Source: SIG78 sp036677805 (GTDB taxonomy: Bacteria; Verrucomicrobiota; Lentisphaeria; Victivallales; Victivallaceae). Taken from it: 64,000 bases of DNA. Made by a program: the position numbers and the translations under genes. The number at the start of each line of letters is the position of its first letter. Within the stretch, counting starts at the first letter, position 1. The notes under the pieces are model-generated. The model did no database searches, was not told where the DNA came from, and was given only the letters and a program-made list of their open reading frames with translations. Of this stretch, positions 1 through 8,800 are shown one piece after another. Location of the stretch: assembly GCA_036677805.1 (NCBI GenBank), contig JAVBVS010000018.1, forward strand, positions 1 through 64,000, read 5' to 3'.

Positions 1-9
1 AGGCAATCT

Positions 10-1680
10 TTAATGCATTGCCGGAGTGGAGCAGCGTTCGGATAGCTCGAAATCATGTTTGCCCGGGGCGAGTTCGCGGCCGTCGGGCAGACGGCCGACG
101 GTTCCCGGCGGCACCATCACGGAGCCGCGGCCGGAATCATACTCCAGTTCAACGGGGCCGTGGACGGTCGGATGCCGGAGTCGGAAAAACTCCAGCGGTC
201 CCGGCTGCGGATCGATCTCGAACCGAGCGAAGCCGGGAGCCGTCGGTCGCACACCGCACAGCCGGCGCGGAATGACGTTCGCCGGGGCCGCGCCCCAGGC
301 GTGATTCCAATCCTGATTGGGTTTGCATTCGTTACTCCAGGCTTCCATCGACACGGTAGAGCCCTGCTTCATCATATTGAGCCACGAACGCGGCCCTTCC
401 GAACGCAGCAACTCGATCGCGTAATCGCCCAGGCCGTTGGCAAAACACGCGTCCAGCAAGAATTGCGCCCCGTAAACCGTACAGGCCATACCCCGTGAAC
501 GGATATAACCAGTCAGCGCCGACACATCTTCCGGATCCGCTAGCCCAAAAGTCAACGCGAACATCGCCGTGTGCAATGCCATGTGGGAACTTTCGGCGTT
601 GTCCACAAAGCGTCCGTCCGCGCGATGGAACGTTTTACGGATGATTGCACGCAGTTTTTCCGCCCACGCGCCATACCCGGCGGCGGGTTCCAGTTCGTGC
701 ATCGCCAGCAGCGCTTCATGCAGAAATGCGTTGCCGATGAAATTAAGGTCGCCTTTTTCATAGTCGTCCTGTTCCCATTGTGGCCAGTCGACCAGCAATG
801 GCCACATGCGCGGAAAATGGTATTCATAAGCCGGATATTTGGGTTCCGCCGGGTAGACTTCGTCGACAGTGTCGTGGAACAGGCCGTCAGCCTTGAGTTT
901 GTCCGTGCAAAGCCGTTCGGGAAGCGAGGATTGCCAATATTTATACATCCCCGTTTCGCCGGAATAATTCAGATAATCGCGTACCAGCATCGGCATGAAC
1001 AAACGGTATTCCAGGCAGTTCATTGGGTAATAGTCGAGCAGAAACGTGATCGTTTTGCGAGCTTTTTCGTAACCGCCGCCGGTGCAGTAGGCGCCCAGCG
1101 CATTGATATAGCAGTCCCCTTCGAACGCCTGCCGCTCGCGGTGCCCATCCACATAATAGGCGAACGGACTGGTCGCTTTGATCGAATATTTGCAGAAATC
1201 CCACACCTGGTTCAGCCGCGTGTCGGAGCACTCGAAGTGCGCCGCACTGTCGTCGAACGTCCCGAACACCGCATGGCGGATCAGCCGCGCTGAACGGACG
1301 TCGCGTCCCGAAAACTCCGCATACCGGAACGGGGCGATTTCCCCGCCAGCGATGTCCGGCGTGTTGGCCATCGAGTTCTGATAAACCGCCTGATAAGGCG
1401 AACGATGTGCCGGTATATACAGAAAACAACGTTGTTTGCCCACGCGCGGCCGCCAGGTCATTTCCGTAAAATAACGCGCGCCACCGGGAACCCGTTCGAG
1501 GCGCCCGTCGGCTCGCAGGACTTCGCCCACAGCCAAACGCAGTTCGTATTCGGCGTCCGCCGCTTCAAACTCAATTTCCAGACGCCCGAAAGCGTCTTTG
1601 CCGAAATCCGCCAGCACTGTGTTTTCCGACAGTTGCACGAGCCTTTCCGGAGATTGTTTTATCACAATAGAATCACTCAT
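10..1680 (-). CDS. GH78-like alpha-L-rhamnosidase family protein
   Basis: A 556-residue protein resembling bacterial alpha-L-rhamnosidases (six-hairpin (alpha/alpha)6 barrel), which release terminal rhamnose from plant or bacterial glycans. The stretch DGHRERQAFEGD (about residues 178-189) matches the general-acid region of GH78, and the C-terminal part (SMEAWSNE, then an NHAWG stretch and a beta-rich tail with PGFARFEIDPQPG) fits the catalytic-barrel end and C-terminal beta domain. No signal peptide is seen, so it may act in the cytoplasm on imported oligosaccharides. I chose the ATG at 1680; an in-frame TTG at 1704 gives eight more residues. It follows the amidohydrolase gene on the same strand, probably in one catabolic unit. 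The exact substrate is not shown. Confidence 0.8.
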   Translation of the reverse strand: MSDSIVIKQSPERLVQLSENTVLADFGKDAFGRLEIEFEAADAEYELRLAVGEVLRADGRLERVPGGARYFTEMTWRPRVGKQRCFLYIPAHRSPYQAVYQNSMANTPDIAGGEIAPFRYAEFSGRDVRSARLIRHAVFGTFDDSAAHFECSDTRLNQVWDFCKYSIKATSPFAYYVDGHRERQAFEGDCYINALGAYCTGGGYEKARKTITFLLDYYPMNCLEYRLFMPMLVRDYLNYSGETGMYKYWQSSLPERLCTDKLKADGLFHDTVDEVYPAEPKYPAYEYHFPRMWPLLVDWPQWEQDDYEKGDLNFIGNAFLHEALLAMHELEPAAGYGAWAEKLRAIIRKTFHRADGRFVDNAESSHMALHTAMFALTFGLADPEDVSALTGYIRSRGMACTVYGAQFLLDACFANGLGDYAIELLRSEGPRSWLNMMKQGSTVSMEAWSNECKPNQDWNHAWGAAPANVIPRRLCGVRPTAPGFARFEIDPQPGPLEFFRLRHPTVHGPVELEYDSGRGSVMVPPGTVGRLPDGRELAPGKHDFELSERCSTPAMH

Positions 1681-1828
1681 AGGGAACCTGACTTTTACTT
1701 TCAAATATCAGAATTGTTTCATTCAAAAAAAGCTCAACGCATGCGATACCAGTCGTCGATTGACGTTCGACGCTCTGTCACTTGGGGCAATGTGAATTAT
1801 CCTTGCTCTATTTACCTTATTACGTTTT

Positions 1829-2731
1829 CTAGAGATTCAATTCACGAATTGCATTTTCGCGTGCCACCTTGCGGAATATCGTTTCGCTGATCTCCCGAGT
1901 GTCATGCAACTCCCGTAGAAATTCAGCCAATGGACGCAGCGTCGGCATTGTCGGCTGGCAGATGTCTGTTCCAAAAAAGAGCCGGTCTTGAAATTCTGTC
2001 AGAAACTTTACCGCGTAAGTACGATCACGCATCAATGCATTACACCCGGAGCCCGCCGAAAGATCTCCATATAAATTAGGGTATTTACGTAGCAGTCGTG
2101 GAATTGTACCTTCCTCCACCTCGCCTTGAGGATATCCCAAACGATCTTCGATAGAACGTATCCGGGAAATTTCCGCCCAAAATGTCTGGGAATGACCGAA
2201 AATGCGGAGCTTCGGAAACCGTTGCAAACACAGCTCCAGTCCAGGCAAGCCAGCCCCATCGACCAGTCCGTACAATCCTCCGAAATAAGGAGCCAGATGG
2301 AAGGTCAGCGGCAACTGAGCTTCTTCAGCGCTCTTAAAAAGATTTTGCACCAATGGGTCAAGTATTGAAAGATTGGCACTAACTTCGCCTACACCCTTGC
2401 ACCCACAATCACGGTAGTATTTCAACATATCCCCTAATGGCGCGCTTGGCGAATTTTCAATTGCCCGCGGATCAACGTTACAGAACGGAATAAAGCGTCC
2501 GTTTGAGTTCCCCGCGATTTCCAAAACCTCTTCAACGCCTTGCAACGAAGTAGAGCATTCTGGATTGCATACCGGTAGGAGTACCGCACGTTCAATTCCG
2601 ATTTCGTCATATCCGGCCAATAGTTGAGCGGGAGAGGCACAGGTCTCGCCGTCCGAAGGACGCGGAAATCCCGTGTGTCTGAAGGTGTGAACATGAATAT
2701 CGATAAAAGTATTTTCCATTGCGAATGTCAT
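1829..2731 (-). CDS. Amidohydrolase-family (Amidohydro_2) TIM-barrel hydrolase
   Basis: A 300-residue metal-dependent hydrolase-like protein. The N-terminal IDIHVH motif (D11, H13, H15) supplies the usual first metal ligands; later LTFHLAP, IFGHSQ and FFGTDICQP contribute the expected His and Asp positions at the ends of barrel strands. Relatives hydrolyse lactones, decarboxylate aromatic acids or act on sugar lactones; the substrate cannot be read here. The start at 2731 has an AAGAGA Shine-Dalgarno about 7 bases upstream. It lies between a DUF4838 remnant and the GH78-like gene on the same strand, so a role in sugar or uronate catabolism is plausible (inference). Confidence 0.75.
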   Translation of the reverse strand: MTFAMENTFIDIHVHTFRHTGFPRPSDGETCASPAQLLAGYDEIGIERAVLLPVCNPECSTSLQGVEEVLEIAGNSNGRFIPFCNVDPRAIENSPSAPLGDMLKYYRDCGCKGVGEVSANLSILDPLVQNLFKSAEEAQLPLTFHLAPYFGGLYGLVDGAGLPGLELCLQRFPKLRIFGHSQTFWAEISRIRSIEDRLGYPQGEVEEGTIPRLLRKYPNLYGDLSAGSGCNALMRDRTYAVKFLTEFQDRLFFGTDICQPTMPTLRPLAEFLRELHDTREISETIFRKVARENAIRELNL

Positions 2732-2787
2732 TCAATTTTCTCTTTCATGGGATGGTGTCATGAACATTGATTCTCTTTTTCGGCAGA

Positions 2788-3228
2788 TTATTCCCGGGTC
2801 AGATAGATGCGATCAACCCAGATCGCCTTTAATTCGTTTTCGGGCCGACCCCACGGCTGCACATAGATGAGCAGATTGTTTTTCGGCAACTCAAGCGGCG
2901 GCGACGAGATCGTGGTGTAGCGTTCGCCCCTGATTTGTGAAATTGCAATTCCGGCTTTCCAGATGTCCTTTTTGCCCAGCGCATCATAAAGACCGCAGGT
3001 GAGGGCGCCGCCATCATTGCCGGCGCCCTCACAACGCAAATCGAAGTGGACGCGCCACTTGGCATGGGTGTCATAAATTTGTTCCAGCGGCACTTGCACG
3101 GACCAGTTACGATAATTGCCCGGCATCCGGACTGCTTTGCCGTTGACGGACGCCGGATCGTCGACAAGCTCGGATTCCACACCAGGACGGTACAAATTGA
3201 AGCGATGCTCTTCAAAAACATCGTAGGC
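2788..3228 (-). pseudogene. 3' remnant of a DUF4838-type glycan-associated protein
   Basis: The frame encodes only the C-terminal end of a larger protein: a segment beginning AYDVFEEHRFNLYRPG, then SELVDDPASVNGKAVRMPG and a beta-rich jelly-roll-like ending in VDRIYLTRE. From memory, Lentisphaerae DUF4838 proteins of 700-1000 residues end this way, so several hundred N-terminal residues are missing. Codons remain sensible up to about 3228, where an in-frame TAA occurs and the base composition turns AT-rich. The nearest start codon is a TTG at 3195 with no obvious ribosome site. I read it as a gene cut by the foreign block that begins here, not as a small functional gene. Confidence 0.7.
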
Positions 3229-3325
3229 TTAGTCAATACCGAAATTATTCGCTCAAATCTGAAACTTGAACAAAGCGTTACTCGAATTATAGCTACGTCC
3301 ATAATGCAATGCACGAGAGGGTAAA

Positions 3326-4393
3326 ATGTATTTCGAGGTACACAATTCCGACGATAATAATGTGCTGTTTCGATACTCCGACAATTTCAAATATAACAAA
3401 GATTGCAGAAAATGTTTTGATAGCAATAAAAATGTCAGTGAGCTAAAAAAATGCTATTTTCACGTGGAAGAGAGCAATTCTTGTAAATATTTCTTCTGCT
3501 TCCCGAAAGAACAAGTAAAAAATACAAATCATGTAAAAATGTATTCTTCATTTGCAATGCAAATTTACGCATCTTTACGAAATAATCCCTTGAGAGATTC
3601 TATGCCGCGCGATACGACACAAGAGGCATATTCGGGAGTGTTAAGGACATCTTTTCACAATACAAAGAGTATAGCAACTAATATTCGAGAAAAGATTTTT
3701 GCATTATTCGAAATCGATGAAGAAGAATTTGCAAATATGAAAGAAGATAAAATTAGTTATATGCTGAACATTATTCGAGGAAAGGAATATAACACTGCAC
3801 GAGAATTACTTTCCATCTTGAAATCAACAGAACAAATTATTCATGAATTTACGAATATAGATTTTTTAAATCCTAAAGTAAAACTATCTTCTAAACAAAT
3901 GGGAATTCATAAGGCACATCATATTTATGTCCTGAGCTTTTATATGTATGAAAGAGATTTTTTAGATAATCGAATATATATCAATACTGGAAAATGCGAT
4001 GACAAAATTTTCATAAACTACTCAACTGCAAAAACTGCCATTGCGCAAATCTTAGATAATACATTGAAATATGCAAAGCCAAATTCAGTTGTTGATGTGA
4101 CATTTTCAAATCAGACTATTGGAGATGCTCCCTATATTGCCCTGACATTTAACATGAAAAGTCTTGCTATAAGAAGGAACGAAATTCCCATTTTAATTCA
4201 ACAAGACCAACGGAGTCCTTATGCAAAGAAGGCCCAAATTCCAGGTAGTGGGCAAGGTTTATTTATAGTAAGGAGGATGATGGAGCTTAATGACGGTTTT
4301 TTTTCTATCGAAACTGATGATAAAGTGCAAAAATACAAAGGTCTCCCCTATACGAATAATACGTTCACTCTTTGCTTTAAAAAATATTTATGA
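3326..4393 (+). CDS. Solitary soluble HATPase_c (histidine-kinase-like) protein, AT-rich
   Basis: A 355-residue protein with a C-terminal GHKL ATPase domain: N-box QILDNTLKYAKP (about 241-252, N245) and a G-box PGSGQGLFIVRRMM (306-319). A possible dimerisation/phospho-acceptor helix has FHNTKS (H111), but spacing to the ATPase domain is longer than in ordinary kinases. The N-terminus holds five cysteines (27, 30, 43, 53, 58), which could bind zinc. No membrane segment or receiver domain is seen, and no response regulator is next to it. GAGAGG precedes the ATG. The gene is far richer in A and T than everything around it and sits between two truncated genes, so it was acquired by transfer. Function unknown; defence or signalling are only guesses. 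Confidence 0.7.
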   Translation: MYFEVHNSDDNNVLFRYSDNFKYNKDCRKCFDSNKNVSELKKCYFHVEESNSCKYFFCFPKEQVKNTNHVKMYSSFAMQIYASLRNNPLRDSMPRDTTQEAYSGVLRTSFHNTKSIATNIREKIFALFEIDEEEFANMKEDKISYMLNIIRGKEYNTARELLSILKSTEQIIHEFTNIDFLNPKVKLSSKQMGIHKAHHIYVLSFYMYERDFLDNRIYINTGKCDDKIFINYSTAKTAIAQILDNTLKYAKPNSVVDVTFSNQTIGDAPYIALTFNMKSLAIRRNEIPILIQQDQRSPYAKKAQIPGSGQGLFIVRRMMELNDGFFSIETDDKVQKYKGLPYTNNTFTLCFKKYL

Positions 4394-4403
4394 CAATGAA
4401 CAC

Positions 4404-5130
4404 CTACTGAACACCACCTAAACCGAGCATGAATCGGCGTCCGTCTTGGCCTTCGCCGTTGTAGAGGAGTTTGTAGGTTTGGAGCTGGTTCTTCTTTGTG
4501 GATTCGGGAAGGACCAGTTCCATTTCGATTAGCTCGGTGAGATGGATGTGGAGGCGGGTCTTGGTCCAGCCGGTGTGGTCCATTACTTCTTTTCGGGTGA
4601 AGGTCTTCCGGTCCATTTCCAATAGAAGTTGGAGGAGGTTCCGGGCGGGGAGTGAGAGGTCGTCGAGGGAGATTCCCAGTAACTCGCTGGCGAGTTCGGT
4701 TGCCTGTTGGATGTCCTCTCTTGAGACTTCGATGTAGTCAATGCCATTGTAGTTTTTCAAGGGTTTCTTCATCTGGTTCAGGAAGGCCACTGCCTTGCAC
4801 AAATTCAGGAATTTGGGCTGGTTTCTTCGGGCTTGGAGGCGGTCGTCTTCGTAGAAGAGTTCTTCGGCATAGGGATTGACAACCGGATACGGTTCGAGCA
4901 GTCTTTGGAAGGCCCAGTGTTTGCGCTCAATGCCTTCTTTGTCCGATTAGTCTTTCAGGCCCTCCAAGGTGTGGGATTTGCGCTGCATCGCCAATATCCT
5001 GCGGGTTTGTTCGCGGGATTCAGCCACGCCCAGAATGAAGAATCGGCTTTTTGTTTCAGGGTTGATTTCGAGGTTGGTGGTGGAATATCGAACAGCCTCC
5101 TTCAACGTAGCGGGATTGACCCTGACCGCC
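4404..5130 (-). pseudogene. Decayed C-terminal part of a mobile-element primase/helicase-like protein
   Basis: The minus-strand frame reads from about EAVRYSTTNLEINPET through ESREQTRRILAMQRKSHTL, hits an in-frame TAA at 4947-4949, and continues with AFQRLLEPYPVVNPYA, RRNQPKFLNL and a winged-helix-like end (FTRKEVMDHTGWTKTRLHIH) to YNGEGQDGRRFMLGL. I recall this pattern (EQTRRI, VVNPYA, RRDxxKYL, YIEV) from the C-terminal regions of primase/helicase-like proteins on integrated elements, but cannot confirm the family without a search. The only open piece longer than 100 residues (from a TTG at 4802) lacks a plausible ribosome site. The upstream end runs into the broken AraC gene at roughly 5130. 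It is a fragment with an internal stop. Confidence 0.5.
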
Positions 5131-5541
5131 GGAAACGGTCTCCTGAGCGAGTTCGATGGCCTTCGCCCCCGCGAGGTAGGCGCTGGTTAAACTGCTGTCG
5201 CAGATATCTTGCGACAATCCTGCAAAAAAATAAATTGGGCCTTGCCCAGCAAAGAACGGTTGCCGCTGAATATTGAAGGAACTTATCAGCTCCGCGATAT
5301 GACCACCGGCAATGCACAGCCAATAAAATCTGGTATGGTTCGCAACAGCTCGCTCCAGATGCTCGTCACCGGGGAAGTAAAAGCATACTTCATGGGGATG
5401 AAGCACATATTCTACACCATCAATGACAAATTCACGGGCTCCCGAAACCATCCAGAAAAGCTCAAGGAAGTTACCGGTCTGAGGAATCTGACACCAGCGG
5501 CTATCCACTTCGTACATGCCGGTCGATCGTACCGGAAACAT
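5131..5541 (-). pseudogene. AraC-family regulator, N-terminal sensing domain only
   Basis: About 137 residues match the cupin-like ligand-binding half of AraC-type regulators: a run ending FWMVSGAREFVIDGVEY, then HPHEVCFYFPGDEH and FYWLCIAGGHIAELI, up to about AIELAQETVSG. The two helix-turn-helix motifs that should follow are absent. Downstream of about 5130 the sequence instead matches the primase-like remnant in a different frame, so the open frame that runs on to 5056 is a chimera. The boundary is uncertain by a few tens of bases. This gene and the DUF4838 remnant both lost the ends that face the foreign block. Confidence 0.6.
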
Positions 5542-5675
5542 CACCGCGGGCGTACGCCGTTGAGCGCAAGGAGCGCCACTGCCGCAAGCCAGTCGGCGAT
5601 GGCTTAAAAATATTCAAGTTAACGCTTATGAGGTCCCCGGGACAAACCGGTCCAGCGGCGGCGGGGACGCAATGC

Positions 5676-6575
5676 TCATTCCCTTGGCTTGTGCGATGAT
5701 CCGTCCGGCGTTCTGCTTTTGACATATTCGCGCGGGGACATGCCAACATGGCGTTTGAACTGGCGGTTGAAGCTCGACAGGCTTTCATAGCCGCAACGCA
5801 GGGCGATCTGCGCGATCGGCATATGGGAAGAGAGCAGCAGCGATTTGGCGATTCGGCAGCGGAACTGATTGAGATAATCCAGCGGGGCAAGCCCGGTCGA
5901 CATCTTGAATACGCGCCGGAAATTATTGTGGCTCATGCCGCAAAGTTTGGCGGTTTCCGCAATGGATACCGGTTTGGTGTAATTGGCGCCAAAAAATGCC
6001 AACGTCCGGCTGACAGCTCCAACGCAAGGCGTGTCTTCTCCTCTGGCGTCGTGATTTTCCCGCCTGCTTTCGGGCGGCAGGGCTTCGAAAATCCTCCTGA
6101 TCCGGTTGACGATCAGCATTCCCAACGCTGCGGCGAGATACCGGTTGCCGGATTCACGATAAAACGATTCCAGCAAAAGGCGCATGTCATCGTTTTCCCC
6201 GACAGTTTTCAAGCAGGAGAAGCGGCGTTCGGAAAGTGTGTCGAGAAAAGCGAGGTCGAGATCGAAAAAATAGGGCAGCAGCAATTTTTTGAAGTCGAAA
6301 TAAAACCATATCCAGCTCGATAGGGTGCCGGGAACGCTTTGCTGAAGATGAGGCGTGTGCGAGGCGAGCAGGGTAATGGTGTTCGGGCCGGTATATTCCA
6401 GATGGTTGTCGGTGACGAAAATGCTTTCCCCGGAAGTGCACAGCCCGATTTCAAAACAATCATGATAATGCAGATAGATGACGTCATTATCCGGCAACGC
6501 CGCCTGGCGATAAAGCCGGAACGGGGTTTCGTTATTGAGATCGACCGGCATGATTTCTGTTGTGTAATGTCGCAT
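5676..6575 (-). CDS. AraC/XylS-family transcriptional regulator
   Basis: A 299-residue regulator with an N-terminal cupin-like sensor (YLHYHDCFEIGLCTSG, about 35-50) and a C-terminal AraC DNA-binding domain (about 187-290): first HTH around SIAETAKLCGMSHNNFRRVFK and second around PIAQIALRCGYESLSSFNRQFK, ending in the signature GMSPREY. AAGG lies seven bases before the ATG. It is divergent from the DUF6259-like gene at 6749 with 173 bp between them; a tandem 21-bp repeat in that gap next to a good -10 box is the likely operator. Relatives sense a sugar and activate neighbouring catabolic genes, so it probably controls the 6749 gene. Confidence 0.88.
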   Translation of the reverse strand: MRHYTTEIMPVDLNNETPFRLYRQAALPDNDVIYLHYHDCFEIGLCTSGESIFVTDNHLEYTGPNTITLLASHTPHLQQSVPGTLSSWIWFYFDFKKLLLPYFFDLDLAFLDTLSERRFSCLKTVGENDDMRLLLESFYRESGNRYLAAALGMLIVNRIRRIFEALPPESRRENHDARGEDTPCVGAVSRTLAFFGANYTKPVSIAETAKLCGMSHNNFRRVFKMSTGLAPLDYLNQFRCRIAKSLLLSSHMPIAQIALRCGYESLSSFNRQFKRHVGMSPREYVKSRTPDGSSHKPRE

Positions 6576-6634
6576 GAAATTGCCTTGGGGAAGGACGCCG
6601 GAGAGCGGTTCCCGCGGGGTGTTTCTCTCAATTC

Positions 6635-6676
6635 GGTTATTTCTGCATAGTGTTTGGTTGTTTCTGCGCAGTATTT
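6635..6676 (+). promoter_or_regulatory. Tandem 21-bp direct repeat, likely AraC-type operator
   Basis: Two head-to-tail copies (6635-6655 and 6656-6676) share 17 of 21 positions with consensus GGTTRTTTCTGCRYAGTRTTT. The 21-bp period equals two helical turns, as expected for an AraC dimer bound on one face. The downstream copy overlaps the -35 position of the promoter for the 6749 gene, the usual layout for activation. Confidence 0.65.
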
Positions 6677-6697
6677 ACAAATGAAATTAGTTATAAT
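6669..6697 (+). promoter_or_regulatory. Activator-dependent promoter of the DUF6259-like gene
   Basis: A perfect TATAAT is at 6692-6697. At 17-bp spacing the -35 position (6669-6674) reads CAGTAT, a poor match, and it lies inside the second operator repeat. A strong -10, a weak -35 and an overlapping activator site together suggest a promoter that needs the AraC regulator. Confidence 0.55.
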
Positions 6698-6748
6698 TTA
6701 TACAAAGACACAATTTTGTCAACGGATATACCCGAATTAAGGAAGAAA

Positions 6749-8800
6749 ATGTTTGTAAAAAACAATGCGGTGCATGCGGAATTCAGCGAAAAAAACGGGG
6801 CATTGCTCGGCATCCGGCATCACGGCGCGGAACTGGCCCGGCCCGCGGCCGATCTCTTCACGCTGCAAATGCTCGACCGGGCGGGGAATGCCAAACTGCT
6901 TCGGGCCAGAGAGTTTGCGGAATTCCAATATGCGGACGGTTGTTTTCGCTATGCCGGGCATCCGGTCTTCAAGGATTTGAATGTTGCGGTCAGGGTGACG
7001 GCGGATGAGGTTTTCCTCCGCTTCAGAATCGGAATCGTCGGCGTCCCGGCCGATCATGTGCTCGAATGGGTGGATGGCCCGCAGGTGTTTTTTGCCAATG
7101 ACCGCAAACTGTTTCAACCCAAACACGACGGCGTGGTGATTACGGATTTGACGGAGCGCAACCGCAATTCGGCCTCCTGCTATCATCCGATCAAATTTGC
7201 CGACCGTGCCGTGAATTACGGTTCGTTTTTTCCCGGCCGGGCGCAGATGCAGTTCATGGCGGCCTACGGTGAGGATGGCGGCATTTATTTTGCCGCACAC
7301 GATCGGGCGTGCACCACCAAGGCGGTCGAATATGAACCGTTCGAAACTGGCGTCACCCGCCTTTCGCTCCAAACCTTCACGGGCTGCGATTTCGGAGAGA
7401 ATTACGAGACTCCCTTCGATTATGTCCTGGCCGCTTTTGACGGCGGTTGGATGGAGGCTGCGTCCATTTATCGCGACTGGTTCGAACAGGGCGTTCCGCC
7501 GGCGGCGAAATTTCCGGCCTGGATGGAAGAATCCCCCGTCGTATTGATCTATCCGGTGCGCGGACATGGCAAAGACACCGGCGAAATGGAACCGAACTGT
7601 TATTACCCTTATTGCAATATGCTGAGTTATGTGGACGCATTCAACCGGAAACTGGAAGCTCCGGTGATGCCGCTTCTGATGCATTGGGAGGGGACCGCGC
7701 CGTGGGCGCCGCCCTATGTCTGGCCGCCGTTCGGAGGAGAGAAGCCGCTCGCCGAATTCCGGGACAAACTGCATAAAATGGGCAACCGGCTCGGGCTCTA
7801 TTGTTCGGGCACCGCGTGGACGTGCAAAAGTATGATCACCGATTACGCGCCGGGATGTACGCCGGAACAGCAAAAGGATATGATGCGGGGAGCGAAGGGC
7901 GAAATCGACGCGTCGGTCTGCAACGGCGTGGATTCGCAGCGGCTGGGTTACGACATGTGTCTTACGGAGGAGTGGCCGCGGCGGACCGTCCGGGCGGAAA
8001 TCCAGAAAATGGAGGCGTTTGGCATTGATTACGCGCAGTTTTTCGATCAGAATCACGGCGGTTGCTTCCATCTGTGCTATGCCAGGAACCATCATCATCC
8101 GCCGGTGCCCGGCGCCTGGCAGATCGCGGCAATGCGGTCGTTGCTGGCGGAAATCGCATCGGAAAGCGGGACGATGGCGCTGGGCTGCGAAAGCGCCGCC
8201 GCCGAACCGTATATCCATGCTCTGCCGCTCAACGACGCCCGTGCGTCCTTCATGCGTACTTGCGGGACGCCGGTACCCGCGCAGGCGTTTGTGTTTCACG
8301 GCCGGACGCTCTGTTTTTCCGGCAATCAGGGAGGGACGCAATGGGCGATCGATTTTCAGAAGTCGCCAGAAAATCTGCTCTACCGCCTGTCCTGTGCCTT
8401 TCACGCGGGGGACCTGCTTGCCCTGCTGCTCAAGGAGGACGGCCGGATTCATTGGTGCTGGGGATTGGAATGGAGCGAGCCGGAGCCGGAACAGGAATCG
8501 GTCTGTACGCTGGTGCGCAATCTGAATCGGGTACGCAAACGTTATCCGGAATTTCTGCTTTACGGCCGGATGCTCAAGCCGCAACATCGGATTTCCGGCG
8601 GCCAATGGAGCATTTTCGGTCAGGGCGGGACGGAACAGAAGGTCGACTCGTTTCTGCACAGTTCGTGGCAGTCGCCGGCCGGCGAAGTCATGACCTATGT
8701 CACAAATTTCCTGCCCCGCACACAAACGGTGAATATTGACGGCCGTCCGGTGGAATTGCCGCCGCTCGACGCCTGTTCCATAGAGGATGGGGAAGCGTAA
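6749..8800 (+). CDS. DUF6259-like glycoside hydrolase-type protein
   Basis: A 683-residue protein with an N-terminal beta-sandwich-like region (about 1-230) and a central TIM-barrel-like region. The latter contains PVMPLLMHWEGTAPWAPPY, LGLYCSGTAWTCKSM, GIDYAQFFDQNHGGCFHLC and a late SESGTMALGCESAAAEPY, arranged as in alpha-galactosidase-clan barrels. No signal peptide is seen. The ATG at 6749 has AAGGAAG at the right spacing; the frame is open further upstream but without a ribosome site. I recall similar proteins annotated as DUF6259 in Lentisphaerae. It is the obvious target of the divergent AraC regulator. The exact substrate and catalytic residues are not established. Confidence 0.6.
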   Translation: MFVKNNAVHAEFSEKNGALLGIRHHGAELARPAADLFTLQMLDRAGNAKLLRAREFAEFQYADGCFRYAGHPVFKDLNVAVRVTADEVFLRFRIGIVGVPADHVLEWVDGPQVFFANDRKLFQPKHDGVVITDLTERNRNSASCYHPIKFADRAVNYGSFFPGRAQMQFMAAYGEDGGIYFAAHDRACTTKAVEYEPFETGVTRLSLQTFTGCDFGENYETPFDYVLAAFDGGWMEAASIYRDWFEQGVPPAAKFPAWMEESPVVLIYPVRGHGKDTGEMEPNCYYPYCNMLSYVDAFNRKLEAPVMPLLMHWEGTAPWAPPYVWPPFGGEKPLAEFRDKLHKMGNRLGLYCSGTAWTCKSMITDYAPGCTPEQQKDMMRGAKGEIDASVCNGVDSQRLGYDMCLTEEWPRRTVRAEIQKMEAFGIDYAQFFDQNHGGCFHLCYARNHHHPPVPGAWQIAAMRSLLAEIASESGTMALGCESAAAEPYIHALPLNDARASFMRTCGTPVPAQAFVFHGRTLCFSGNQGGTQWAIDFQKSPENLLYRLSCAFHAGDLLALLLKEDGRIHWCWGLEWSEPEPEQESVCTLVRNLNRVRKRYPEFLLYGRMLKPQHRISGGQWSIFGQGGTEQKVDSFLHSSWQSPAGEVMTYVTNFLPRTQTVNIDGRPVELPPLDACSIEDGEA

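Noticed and set aside
5056..5541. A complete 160-residue AraC-like protein.
   Set aside because: The last 25 residues are read out of frame through the primase-like remnant and no DNA-binding domain exists.
5618..5675. A terminator after the intact AraC gene (GTCCCCG/CGGGGAC arms).
   Set aside because: The loop is long and there is no T-run on the minus strand.
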